Part shown: positions 13,063 through 23,911 of the stretch, piece after piece
Layout: every line of letters begins with the position of its first letter
Numbering within the stretch: the first letter of the stretch is position 1
Assembly: GCF_029962835.1 (NCBI RefSeq)
Contig: NC_080584.1
Span: forward strand, 82,426,862-82,490,861
Direction: 5' to 3'
DNA from: Magnolia sinica
Taxonomy: Eukaryota; Streptophyta; Magnoliopsida; Magnoliales; Magnoliaceae
Length of the DNA: 64,000 nucleotides
Notes under the pieces: model-generated
Seen by the model: the letters and a program-made list of their open reading frames with translations, nothing else
The model's database searches: none
Told to the model about the DNA's origin: nothing
Translations under genes and position numbers: made by a program

Positions 13063-13340
13063 ACTGCCATGGCGGTCATCGGGAGCAAGATGGCAGCCAG
13101 GGAGTTTGGGTTGCAGGTCCTGGAGCAGAATGTCCAGGATCAGATTTGTAATTTCAACAGATTCCTATAGCTTGGGTTAGAACCAGCACCCCTGCTTCAA
13201 GGGAAAGAAAAGAAACCTATGGAATGGAAAATGACCGTAGCGTTTTCTTTGGAGAAGGGAGTTTCGGATCTGTTTCAGGCGCTATTCCTATTCCAGAGCA
13301 GGAATGTAACAGTGACGTGAGTTGAGCACCAGCTGTCCAA
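13063..13340 (+). pseudogene. Arogenate/prephenate dehydratase fragment captured in hAT element
   Basis: In one plus-strand frame this reads as the junction between the dehydratase (PDT) domain and the regulatory ACT domain of plant arogenate dehydratase, the plastid enzyme making phenylalanine. The segment with FGLQVLEQNVQDQ followed by NFNRFL corresponds to the family's YGLxILAExIQDD…NVTRFL. The segment with MTVAFSLEKGVSDLFQALF corresponds to the family's TSIVFSLEEGPGVLFKAL, and it is followed by a degraded RDINLTKIE-like stretch. A stop lies between the two parts and there is no start codon or transit peptide. It covers less than a third of the roughly 400-residue enzyme. I assign it from remembered family motifs; the gene identity is likely but not proven. 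Confidence 0.65.
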
Positions 13341-13718
13341 ATAGCCGTAATTTTCAATGGCATTAGATCAACTAGCTCTCAAATGGAAATCATCTTCCCT
13401 ATCACCGTATTCATTTATCGTTTATTTTGGACTGGGTTTTCAAACCCTTGTTTTGGGGGGACTCAATTCCTCTGAGTTCGAGCCACTTTACCTTCCCTTT
13501 CTTGATCAGTGGTGACGGCTGGGAATGGAAGGGCCACCGTGTGGCAGGGACGCTAGACGAGCTGCGGGTTAGGATTTTTTGAGAGAGTGAAGAAGGAATG
13601 GCGTGCGGGTTAGGGTTTTTTGAGAGAGAGAGAGAAGTTTTTTTTTTTTTTTTTTAAAGGGAGAACGAGCGCTGAGCGGCTGAGGAATGGGATGGGAATT
13701 AGGTTAGGGTTTTAAAAG

Positions 13719-13720
<2 letters not shown>

Positions 13721-13798
<78 letters not shown>
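13721..13798. repeat. (TA)n microsatellite
   Basis: About 39 TA units inside the hAT element, close to its right end. Confidence 0.95.
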
Positions 13799-13799
<1 letters not shown>

Positions 13800-14056
13800 T
13801 CGCATCGAGTTGAGCCGAGTCATGTCGATCTGGGTCAAGCTCGAGCTTGGCTCGAATGCATTTTCAAGCTCAAAAAAATAGCTCGGCTCGGGACTCAGCT
13901 GCGAGTCGAGCTTTTTCGAGTCGAGTCGAGTGAGTCAACCAAGCTAGCTAAATTCGTGTACACCCCTAGCCATATGGCTATATGGCACACCTGATCATGT
14001 CATGCAAGACTGCATTAAGGCTTTCATTATTTGAGGCCTCTGTGTAAACCTGAGAT

Positions 14057-14286
14057 GGGACGCGGATTGCGTATTAACGCCACCTTTCCCCAACTTGGAA
14101 TAGGTTGTAGCTCTTAGGTTCCCTCGATGATTTATGGGTACTTATCAACCCCGTTCATCCATTTTTCATATCATTTTAGGATATAAGCCCCAAAAAGGGG
14201 CAAACCCAAGGATTAAGTGGATCACAACACTAGAAGTATAAGAGTTACTGACGCACACCATTGAAAAAATTTTAGGGCCCACTAGG
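14057..14286. mobile_element. Left half of a MITE split by nested insertions
   Basis: Starts GGGACGCGGATTGCGTATTAA, like the terminus of the intact copy at 28760-29268, and follows the family order (CCGTTCATCCATTTTTCATA, TCATTTTAGGATATAAGCCC, AAGTGGATCACA, ACCATTGAAA) up to GGGCCCAC, where it is cut. The continuation, starting ACGTTTATTTGCCATCCAAC, is found 14 kb away at 28371. The two halves were separated by a solo LTR and an Athila-type element. Confidence 0.75.
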
Positions 14287-16531
14287 TGTTGAGGGTCAAA
14301 TATTGCATATCAGACCCAGTTGTTGCCTAGATTTATGAACATGGTACCGTTTAATAGCCCATTTTAATCATGTTTCTGTTGCAAGGTGGAATTGCGAGCT
14401 GAGACTGGATCGGGATGCTAAAAGCATGGAATTAACGTTCAGAATGCACCAAGGCAAGGGACGGACTCCAGGGGACCAAGATCAATGAAATTTCACACCA
14501 GGGGTCCGCGAAAATTGAGAAACTGAAGCTCAAGCGGCCTGAAAGTCAGCCAAAATGCAAGATCACTGGGTTTCCATCATCTGTTTGGCTCAAAAATTCA
14601 TACATGGCTTGAGGGCCATAAATTAACCGTATACGTAAAATTTCAGCCATTGGATGCCTCTGGAAGTGGCACAACTGACAGATCAGTCACCAAAACAGTG
14701 ATATGGGGCCCACCTGATCTCTGGATGCGCTTCAGTTTTGGACTCAACGTCTTAAATTAAAAGGGAAAGAAGATGGACGGAGAGGATTATATAGATACAT
14801 CACGAGTGGACCCCATTGACATCGCCAGTGCACAGTGCATAAGTGTACTCGAGGTGCACTGAATCAAGACGATCGGTCAGCGCCGCTGACCTGATCCATC
14901 TCGCACACGGAGAATAGCGGACGGACGCTGTCCATCCGTTTTTGTGTAGTGGGCCCACTAATCATCCAAATCAGTGATCTGGACCGTCCATCATATTCCC
15001 ATGGTCCATATTACCAAGCCCTAGGTGACAAAATTCCAAGAAACAGTACGGATGGGTTCCTGGTAGTTCAAACGGAAGATGGACGGTGGACTGAACCCGC
15101 TTGTGGGCCACACCAAAATCAAACTGAAACTGTCCCTTTCCGAACGGTTCTTCGTCCTGAATCTAATGGACGGCTTGGATTTCTCAAAACAACAGTGAAG
15201 TGGGCCCCACCATCGTCACAGCGTCAATGACGCTACTCTGTTTCGCGGTCTGGAAGAACCGGACGTTCCGAATCGTCCTGGCCCACTGGCGATGATCAGA
15301 TGTCCGATCTTAACCGCCCATCATACAGAGGGGCTCGCTTTAGCCAAACCCATGTTGTCTTTATGCACTCATACATGCGCAGGTGCTGGTTTCAATGATC
15401 ACAAACGGACTGTCTTACAACTGTTGCCGCTGATCTCTTTCACGGGTCACGCTGAATCTGATCCAAAACCGACCATCTCCGGTCAAAATTTTGAGGAGAA
15501 TCTGGTGAATGGAGTGGATCTCCTGTCTGAATTCAAGAATGGGCCCCACCGGAAAAACAGCGTAAGAATTCTATTCCTGCTACGATTCGGACTGCGAAGA
15601 AAGGGCGGTTCTAACTCCAGCAGCGTGCATGAGGAGCTTCTGCTCTCTTCGAGCGGACGTCCTTTTGGCCTATAAAAGAAAGAAAAAGAGAAAAGAGAGG
15701 GGGAGCCGTGGGAGGAAGATCATGCTCGGATTGGACGATTGCAAGGGAGAGAGAGAGAAGATAGAGAGTTTGTTTTTCTTTTTCTGATTATTTTATTTTA
15801 CTTTGTTTGATTTATTTTTAAGAGAATCAGTCATCCATGTCTGGCTGAACCCCTTAGCTAGGGCTAAGGGGTGAAGCTTGTAGCGTGATGGGAAGAATTT
15901 TATGCCTTTAATTCTCGTTTAAACTGAATGGATTTGGTATTGGGTTGATTGTAAGGGAATGTTTTCAGTTTTTTTAATGGTCTGTTGTGACTAAAATTAC
16001 AATAGGTCTGCAATGGCTTTGAGCATGTTTTTCCATTATTTTTTTTTATGTTTACGACGTCAGGAAGTCCTGTTGTTCACCATTGTCTCATGGGCATGGT
16101 CGGATGACGGTACCCTTCCTAACCTTCACAGCATATTGATTGGTTGGTAATTAGTTTAATTCTGTTGTTTACTTTGTCCCCTGGGCAAGGTTTGGTGATG
16201 GAATCCATTCTAATTCATATACCTTTCATCTCGTGAAAACTCGATCAAATAAGTTCAGTTTGATTTCCATGATTCTTGATGCAGGTATAAGATCTCCCTG
16301 ATCTCTACAAGTGGATCCTCTGAACCCCTAGTTTCCTTCCTCTGAATTCCTTACGTTCTACATTAATCTCTCACAATTATTCATCAATTTATATTTAATT
16401 TAGATTTCATCTTAGGCTAGTTCTATTTCTACCTAGTTCCAGATTACGTACAGGTTGCAGTCCCTTGGGATTCTACCTCAGTCTCATCGAGTTTATTACT
16501 ACATCACAACCCTATACTTGGGGAGTGAACA
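14287..16531 (+). repeat. 5' LTR of the Athila-type element
   Basis: Long terminal repeat starting TGTTGAGGGTCAAATATTGC and ending GGGGAGTGAACA, nearly identical to 23912-26159. A TATA box lies about 1.38 kb in, so the U3 part is long. A 127-codon open frame at 15292-15675 recurs in the other LTR and has no recognisable domain. Confidence 0.95.
15671..15678 (+). promoter_or_regulatory. LTR TATA box
   Basis: TATAAAAG follows GGCC and is followed by a purine-rich leader. The same sequence is at the matching place (about 25300) in the 3' LTR. It is the only strong TATA box in the LTR and probably sets the U3/R boundary. Confidence 0.6.
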
Positions 16532-16537
16532 AGTTTT

Positions 16538-16555
16538 TGGCGCCGTTGCCGAGGA
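16538..16555 (+). other. Primer-binding site (tRNA-Asp type)
   Basis: TGGCGCCGTTGCCGAGGA starts six bases after the 5' LTR. It matches the complement of the 3' end of plant tRNA-Asp with one difference, and it is the primer site usual for Athila/Tat elements. Confidence 0.85.
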
Positions 16556-17138
16556 TTGACGACTACGTTTTCTGAAATAAACTAGTTTTAGGATTAGTTT
16601 AAGATTAGGATTCTTTTTTAGCAAGTTTCTAATTCTAAACTCATTTAGACTCTAACTTTGATTCTTTCTACTTGTAGACTTTTAGTTTAAAAACTAACTT
16701 TCCTATTTTGTAGGCCTTTAAGATAGAAATTTCTAATTCGGTAAGTTCTTCCCCTACTCTTTCTATTTTTAGAATTAGGTTTTGAGTTTTAGAAGTTTTC
16801 TAATTCTAGTTCTCTTTTAATTATAGAATTTTCTATTTTCTATTTTTTTTTATAGTTTTCCCTTTTTGGAAACTAACCCAACTCTTTTGTTTTGTAGGTT
16901 GGTAAATTCTTTCTTAAATTCCTCCTTGCTATTTCTAGTTTAGGATCTTCTTCTTTTAGAAACTATTTTACTTCTATCTCTTTTTTTTAAAGATTTTCTA
17001 ATTCTAGACATTCTCTTTAGAAACTGACTTGTTTGTTTTCTTTTGCAGGTCTTTAACTTAGGGACTTCAATTTGGTAATTTCTTTCCAACTCTCTCTCTC
17101 TTTCTAGATTTTCTTTTCCTTAGGATTAGGTTTCGAAT

Positions 17139-20100
17139 TTGATTAAGGGCTACGAGTGTTTCATGCCCAAGTGGGCCCGTGACAACACTCGACGTCTCTT
17201 GACTGAAGGAGGATTGGTTGAGGGGTTGACTATCCATCGCAGGACTAGACACCGCTCGAAATCCCCTGAGTTAACTGAAGTTATGGCTGAAGACCAACCT
17301 CCTCTACTTCCACCCAGGGTGGAGGATACCCAAGATGAGAATGAGGTGCATCAGGCACCCCCGCCTCGTACTTTACGAAATTATCTACAACCGGCGGGAG
17401 TGAGTACGCCCTCATGCATGATTTTCCCTGAAAACACAGGACAAATGGATATCAAGCCAGGAGTTATCCAACTCTTTCCCAAATTCCATGGACTTGAATC
17501 AGAAAGTCCATATTTACATTTGAAAGAGTTCGATGAGATTATAGCTACATTATATTTTTCTAATATATCTGAGGATACAATCAGGCTGAAACTCTTTCCT
17601 TTTTCCTTAAAAGAGAAAGCTAAGACGTGGTTACATTCACTGCATCCTAGATCCATTGGCACATGGAACGACATGCAGAGGGAATTCATAAAAAAATTCT
17701 TCCCACATCATAAAACGATTACCCTCAGAAAAGCAATCATGAACTTTGCCTAAAAGGAAGATGAAACATTCTTCCAATGTTGGGAAAGGTTCAAAGATTT
17801 GGTCAGTTCATGCCCACAACATGGATTTGAAACGTGGCGCATTACAATTTTTTTTTATGATGGACTGACATCTTCCATGCGCTAAATGGTCGAGACAATG
17901 TGTAATGGAGAATTCATTAATAAAAACGTTGACGAGGTATGGGATTACCTCGATAGTCTTGCTGAAAAAATACAATCATGGGACTATTATCCAAAGTCGA
18001 ACATCACATCTAAGCCGACTCAATTAAAGGAGAAATGTGGATTATATCTCTTGAAAGAAGAGGATGATCTCAAGTGTAAAGTGACTACGCTCATAAGGAA
18101 AGTTGAGGCCATGGAAGGAAAGAAGGATAAGGTCAATGAAATTATTTGCGGCATCTGTGATTGCAACATTCACACAACTGAAAACTGTCCTACAATACCT
18201 GCCTTTCGAGGAGTATTGAATGAACAAGCCAATGTCGTAAACAACTATCAAAGATCTTTTACTGGACCTAGCTCCAATACGTACAATCCTGGTTGGAAAA
18301 ATCATCCAAACTTTAGTTGGAGGAATGAACAAATGGCTACCCCTCAAGGTTTTTTCAATCAAAATCCAAATCAAGTGAAACCTCAAGAGGAACCGGTTCA
18401 AAATTCCATACAAGAGCTGGCTCAGGCAATGTGAGAAATTACAGATTTTATGCAAAAGATAGATTCTCGTATGATGGTTATAGAAAAGGGGATGCTTCCT
18501 GCACAACCTCTCCCCAATCCTAAACCACAGTACGAGATTAGTGATCCCAGCTCTTCAACTTAGATGGGGCACGCTAAATCCATCACCACTCTTAGGAGTG
18601 GAAAGATCATTGATAAAACTCTTCCGGTTAGGCCCGAAAAGCCTCAAGAACAAGAAGAGGACAACAATGATGGATCTAGTGATGCCCCACAAAAATTAGA
18701 ACCGAAACTTCTAGAGAAGCCAGTTGCTCCGTTCCCCCAACGGTTGGTTACACCAAAACGTCTTTCTAACTCTCAGGATATTCTGGAGGTGTTGAAATAA
18801 GTGAAAGTTAATATTCCTCTACTTGATGTCGTGAAACAGATTCCCTCATATGCCAAATTTTTGAAAGACTTATGCACGACCAAAAGACGGCAAAGTATTC
18901 AAAAGAAAATCTTCTTGACTGAGAAAGTGAGTGCCATCCTGAAGCAAGATGTGATGCAGAAATTCAAGGATCCCGGTAGCCCAACTATATCATGTGTAAT
19001 CGGGAACCATCGAATTGATCACGCACTTCTTGACTTAGGAGTGAGCGTAACTCTGATTCCCTACTCGGTATACAAACAGTTAGGTTTGGGTGAATTAAAA
19101 CCCACCTTGACCACACTACAACTTGCTGATCGCTCTGTTCGTGTACCAAGAGGGATAATTGAGGATGTGTTAGTCCATGTCGATAGATTTTATTACCCTG
19201 TAAATTTTATCATCCTGGACACCGAACCCATCAATAACATGAGCACTTAGATTCCCGTCATTCTTGGTCGCCCATTCCTTACCACGTCAAATGCAATTAT
19301 CAATTGCAGGAATGATGTCATGACTATGTCTTTTGAAAATTTGACATTGGAGTCAAACATCTTTTTCAATAACGGCAGCAACTTAGAGGATGATGACGAC
19401 TTCCACGACATTAACATGATTGACTCTTTCGTGGAAGATACGACACCTCTAACCTTATCTTCCGACCATCTAGAGACGTGCCTGGCCCACTCCTATGATT
19501 TTGATGATGACATGATTAGGGAGACGTGCGCATTGCTTGATACTGCACCGGTACTTGAAGTTAACCGGTGGAGGCCACAATTTGAAGAATTGCCACAAAT
19601 CGATGTAGTGCCTCTACCGTCTAACCTCAAGCCGCCAAAGCTTGACTTAAAACCTTTGCCCTCTGATTTGAAATATGCCTATTTAGGTCAAGATGAGACA
19701 TACCCGGTGGTGATCTCCGCCCACCTGGAGAAAGAATAGGAGAGTATGCTCATATCTACTCTCATTGAGCATAAAGGAGCCCTGGGATGGATGATAACGG
19801 ACCTCAAGGGAATCGATCCTTCGATTTGTACTCACCGCATATATCTTGAGGATAATGTAAAAATCGCTCGGCAACCACAACGTAGACTAAGTCCAAACAT
19901 GAAGGAAGTGGTTAAGGCCGAGGTTCTTAAACTATTTGACGTGGGTATTATATACCCTATATCTGATAGTCAATGGGTGAGTCCAACTCAAGTGGTCCCT
20001 AAGAAGTCCGGAATCACCATCGTAGCTAATGTTAATAATGAACTCGTGCCAACTAGAGTCACTACTGGTTGGAGAATGTGCATTGACTACAGGAAGTTGA

Positions 20101-22533
20101 ATACCGTCACGAGGAAAGACTACTTTCCTTTACCATTCATTGATCAGATCTTGGAAAGGTTAGCTGGTCATTCCTATTACAGTTTCCTTGACGGGTATTC
20201 GGGCTACAACCAGATAGAGATAGCCCCTGAAGACCAGGAGAAGACCACATTTACATGTCCCTACGGCACCTTTGCCGACCGAAGGATGCCATTCGGACTA
20301 TGTAATGCCCCTAACACCTTTCAGCGATGTATGCTTAGTATCTTTTCTGATATGGTGGGGCAATATCTAAAGGTCTTCATGGACGATTTCTCTGTTTACG
20401 GTCCATCTTTCAGCAAGTGCTTGGAAAGTCTTAAATGTGTGCTGAAAAGATGTGAAGAAAAGAACTTGGTACTTAATTGGGAGAAGTGTCATTTCATGGT
20501 TCAGAAGGGAATTGTCCTTGGGCATATCATCTCGTCCAAGGAAATCGAGGTAGATAAGGCAAAAATCGATCTTATCTCTAGCCTACCTCCACCTAAGAAC
20601 ATCAAAGATGTGCGATCCTTCTTAGGACACGCAGGATTTTACAGGTGATTCATAAAGGACTTTAGTCTCCTCTCTTGTCCTTTATGTAATCTTCTTCAAA
20701 AGGATGCTCCGTACGAGTGGACTGAGCAATGCCAGGAAGCTTTCACCAAACTTAAGGGCACGTTAAACACTGCACCTATCATGCAGCCACTCGACTGGAG
20801 CCTTCCTTTTTAGCTTATGTGCGACGCTTCTGATTATGCTCTTGGAGCGGTTTTAGGCCAGAGAAAGGATAAGAGACCCTACGTCATCCATTACGCGAGT
20901 AGGACTTTAAATCCGGCCCAAATGAACTACTAACTATGGAAAAAGAACTCTTAGCTGTAGTGTTCGCCTTGGACAAATTTAGGTCCTACCTGATCGGATC
21001 CAAGATCATTATCTATACAGATCATACGGCACTGAAGTATCTTCTTTCTAAGAATGATTCTAAGCCCCGCCTGATACGATGGATCCTTCTACTCTAAGAA
21101 TTCGATTTGAAAATTAAAGATAAAAAGGCAGTAGAAAACGTTGTGGCCGATCACCTTTCTCGCCTTAATACCTCTGATTCCCTTAAGACGACCCATATCA
21201 ACGACATGTTCCCTGATGAACAACTGTTCAGAGTCTCCCATTCACCTTGGTTCGCTGATATTGCTAATTATCTTGCTACAGGTGTCATACCGACATAGTG
21301 GACTGCACAAGATAAGAAGAAATTCTTCACCGAGGTGCGCAACTTTTTCTAGGATGATTCTTATTTATTTAAATATTGCCGACACCAAATCCTAAGGAGA
21401 TGTGTACCAGACGATGAGCATCAGAGCATCATCTCCTTCTGTCACTCACAGGCCTGTGGTGGTCACTTTTCTGCTAAAAAGACCACGGCCAAGATTCTGC
21501 AGTGTGGCTTTTACTGGCCCACTATGTTTAGGGACACTCATGAGTTTTGCAAAGCTTGTGAGCGTTGTCAGAAATTAGGAGCATTGTCCCGTCGAAATAT
21601 GATGTCTTTGAATCCCATCCTTATCATTGAAGCATTTGATTGCTGGGGCATCAATTTCATGGGACCATTCCCCCAATCATTTGGAAATCTGTATATTTCG
21701 CTCACTGTGGATTATGTTACTAAATGGGTCGATACGATTCCATGTCGAACTAATGACCATCGCACGGTCATTAAATTCCTAAAAGAAAACATCCTTTCTC
21801 GATTCAGAACGCCTCGAGCCATCATTAGTGATGGGGGCTCACACTTTTGTAATAAATCATTTGAGAGCTTAATGAAGAAATACGGTATCTCTCATAAGGT
21901 GAGCACCCCGTACCACCCATAGACAAGTGGGCAAGCTGAGATTTCTAATAGGGAAATTAAACACATCTTGGAGAAAATGGTTAACCCTGATCGTAAGGAT
22001 TGGTCAATCCGATTGACCGATGCCTTATGGGCATACCGTACTGCCTTTAAAACTCCTATTGGAATGTCTCCCTTTAGACTTGTCTATGGGAAAGCTTGTC
22101 ACTTGCCTGTGGAGCTGGAACATAAAGCGTACTAGGCGATCAAAAATCTTAATTTCAATCTGGACAATGTTGGCTCGCTACGCAAACTTCAATTGAATGA
22201 ATTTGAGAAAATTCGGAATGATGCGTACGATAATTCGAGAATTTACAAGGACAAGATGAAAGCATTTCATGACCAACACATTTTACGAAAATCATTCACA
22301 CCTGGTCAGAAGGTCCTTTTGTACAATTCTTGATTACATCTCTTTCCGGGTAAGCTTCGATCTCGTTGGACCAGCCCTTACATTGTTGTTACGTTTTTTC
22401 TCATGGGGCCGTTGAGATAAGAGATCCCGACAATGGCAAGGAGTTTAAAGTCAATGGACATCGATTGAAACCATTTGTTGAGAAATTTGATTCAGAGGAC
22501 ATGTCCATGCCTCTGACTGCTCCTGTTTACTAG
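17139..22533 (+). pseudogene. gag-pol region of the Athila-type element (fossil)
   Basis: Parts in order: the gag capsid-like region at about 17280-18430 (contains PGVIQLFPKFHGLESESPYL and LKLFPFSLKEKAKTWL); aspartic protease at about 18960-19250 (LLDLGVSVTLIPYSVYKQLG, a D-[LS]-G type active site); reverse transcriptase at about 19760-20640; RNase H at about 20690-21110; and integrase at about 21400-22500, with the zinc-binding HX…CxxC region near 21520-21580 and the catalytic core near 21640-21900. The reading frame is interrupted repeatedly, so no functional protein is expected. Orientation and domain order place it in Ty3/gypsy. Confidence 0.88.
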
Positions 22534-23911
22534 GATTGATCTCCTAGTCTGATGGAGGTATAGGTAGGTTTATTGTTTCATAGGACTAGGGTAGTTGCTT
22601 TATTTGTCTGGCTGAAAACGGTAAACTTAGCGCTCTTGGGAGGCAACCCAACTCTTCATTTTATTTCGTTTTTATCATTAGTTAGTTCAATGTTTGTGGG
22701 TAACATTGCTGCAAACCCTCACGAGACTACAACTCGTCCACTAGGGGCAACCTAGGGGTTTAAAGGCTTGTTGCATACGCTAAATGCAATCGAGAGTACC
22801 TACGAAAGTGGTGTAGGTAGGATTTCATTTTTATTATTTTTATTTTATTTTTGTTGGTTTCTCTCTTGTGTTGACCCGCTCTTACGTAGATATCTTTGGA
22901 AAGCCTCTTGATTCTTTCATCTAGGTACTATCTTTCCATCACTCCTCTTCTATTTTCGTTGTCCCATGTACATTGCATGTTTATTTCTTTTACATTGAGG
23001 ACAATGTAGATTTTCGGTTGGGGGTGGGAGATTAGGTTTCCTAATCAGTGTTTTCTTGGTCTTGAGCAAAAATTGTGAAATTTTTTAATTTTTCTGGACT
23101 TCCTTGTGAATTCGAAGTGATTTTGGTAGCCATCTAGGGCACTTGGAACTTCAAGATACGTGATGTTAGTAATTTAAGACGCTTGGATTCAATATCTGTT
23201 AGATTTCAGAGTTAACTTGAATTGTTAATCCAGAATTAGAAGTTGTAAACATTGATTGAGTTATGATCTCATATGTTATATCTCGCTTTCACGTTAAGGT
23301 TTCAGTCTGATATTGAAGAATTGACGTGGTACTCACTAAGCATGAAAAAAACCAGCCTGAGAAAATTGAAAGGATTGGGCGAATAATCTTCACCATAGGT
23401 TTGCTCCCTATAGGTGAAGGTTTAAGTTCCCAAAGTAACCAGTCGGAAAGGGGTAGGCAATGGTCTTCACCATAGGTTTGCTCCCTATAAGTGAGGATTC
23501 GATTCCCCTTCTTGGCGTTACTTTTAATCAAAAAAAAATATCAAAAATTAAAAGAATAAAAAGATAATGTGTAAGGCAAAGTTGGGTTATCGTGAATTCT
23601 CTTATTGGTTACCGATAATATCTTTAAATAGAGGTGAATCTTAATGTTGATAAGTCGAGATTAGACTATACATCCATGGAATTCAATGTTTAGAATTTTT
23701 CTAATTCCTGGAATAATACTTTGAACTTGATTATGAAGTTTACCGTGCGCCTGAGTCTAGGAGAAAGTAATACCCAACATTCATGAATCTGAGAATTCTC
23801 ATATCTGGCTTATTCTGCAAAAATCACTCGAATTTATAGAAATTGTTCTGTAATTCTCAACTTACTTTTCGCATATTTTGCTCGGACTAGCAAAATGCTG
23901 GTTGGGGGTTG
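22534..23911 (+). other. Non-coding 3' region of the Athila-type element
   Basis: Between integrase and the 3' LTR. No env-like domain is seen. It contains a doubled 30-base motif (TCTTCACCATAGGTTTGCTC… at 23388 and 23464) and ends in a G-rich tract, GGTTGGGGGTTG, just before the LTR, which is the likely polypurine tract. Confidence 0.6.

Larger units (their letters stand above)
12816..13968. mobile_element. Non-autonomous hAT element carrying a host gene fragment
   Basis: Termini TAGGGGTGTAC and GTACACCCCTA are flanked by a perfect 8-bp duplication GCCATATG (12808-12815 and 13969-13976), which is diagnostic of hAT transposition. The outer parts are GAGTCGAGC-rich. In the middle, a 35-bp sequence (13008-13042) is repeated at 13474-13508 with one mismatch, bracketing a 431-bp segment that is unlike the rest and includes coding-like sequence related to arogenate/prephenate dehydratase. 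A long (TA)n run lies near the right end. There is no transposase, so a partner element must have moved it. Confidence 0.85.

Noticed and set aside
15292-15675. 127-codon open frame, repeated at 24918-25301
   Set aside because: It lies in the U3 part of both Athila LTRs, has no recognisable domain and is conserved only because the LTRs are copies of each other.
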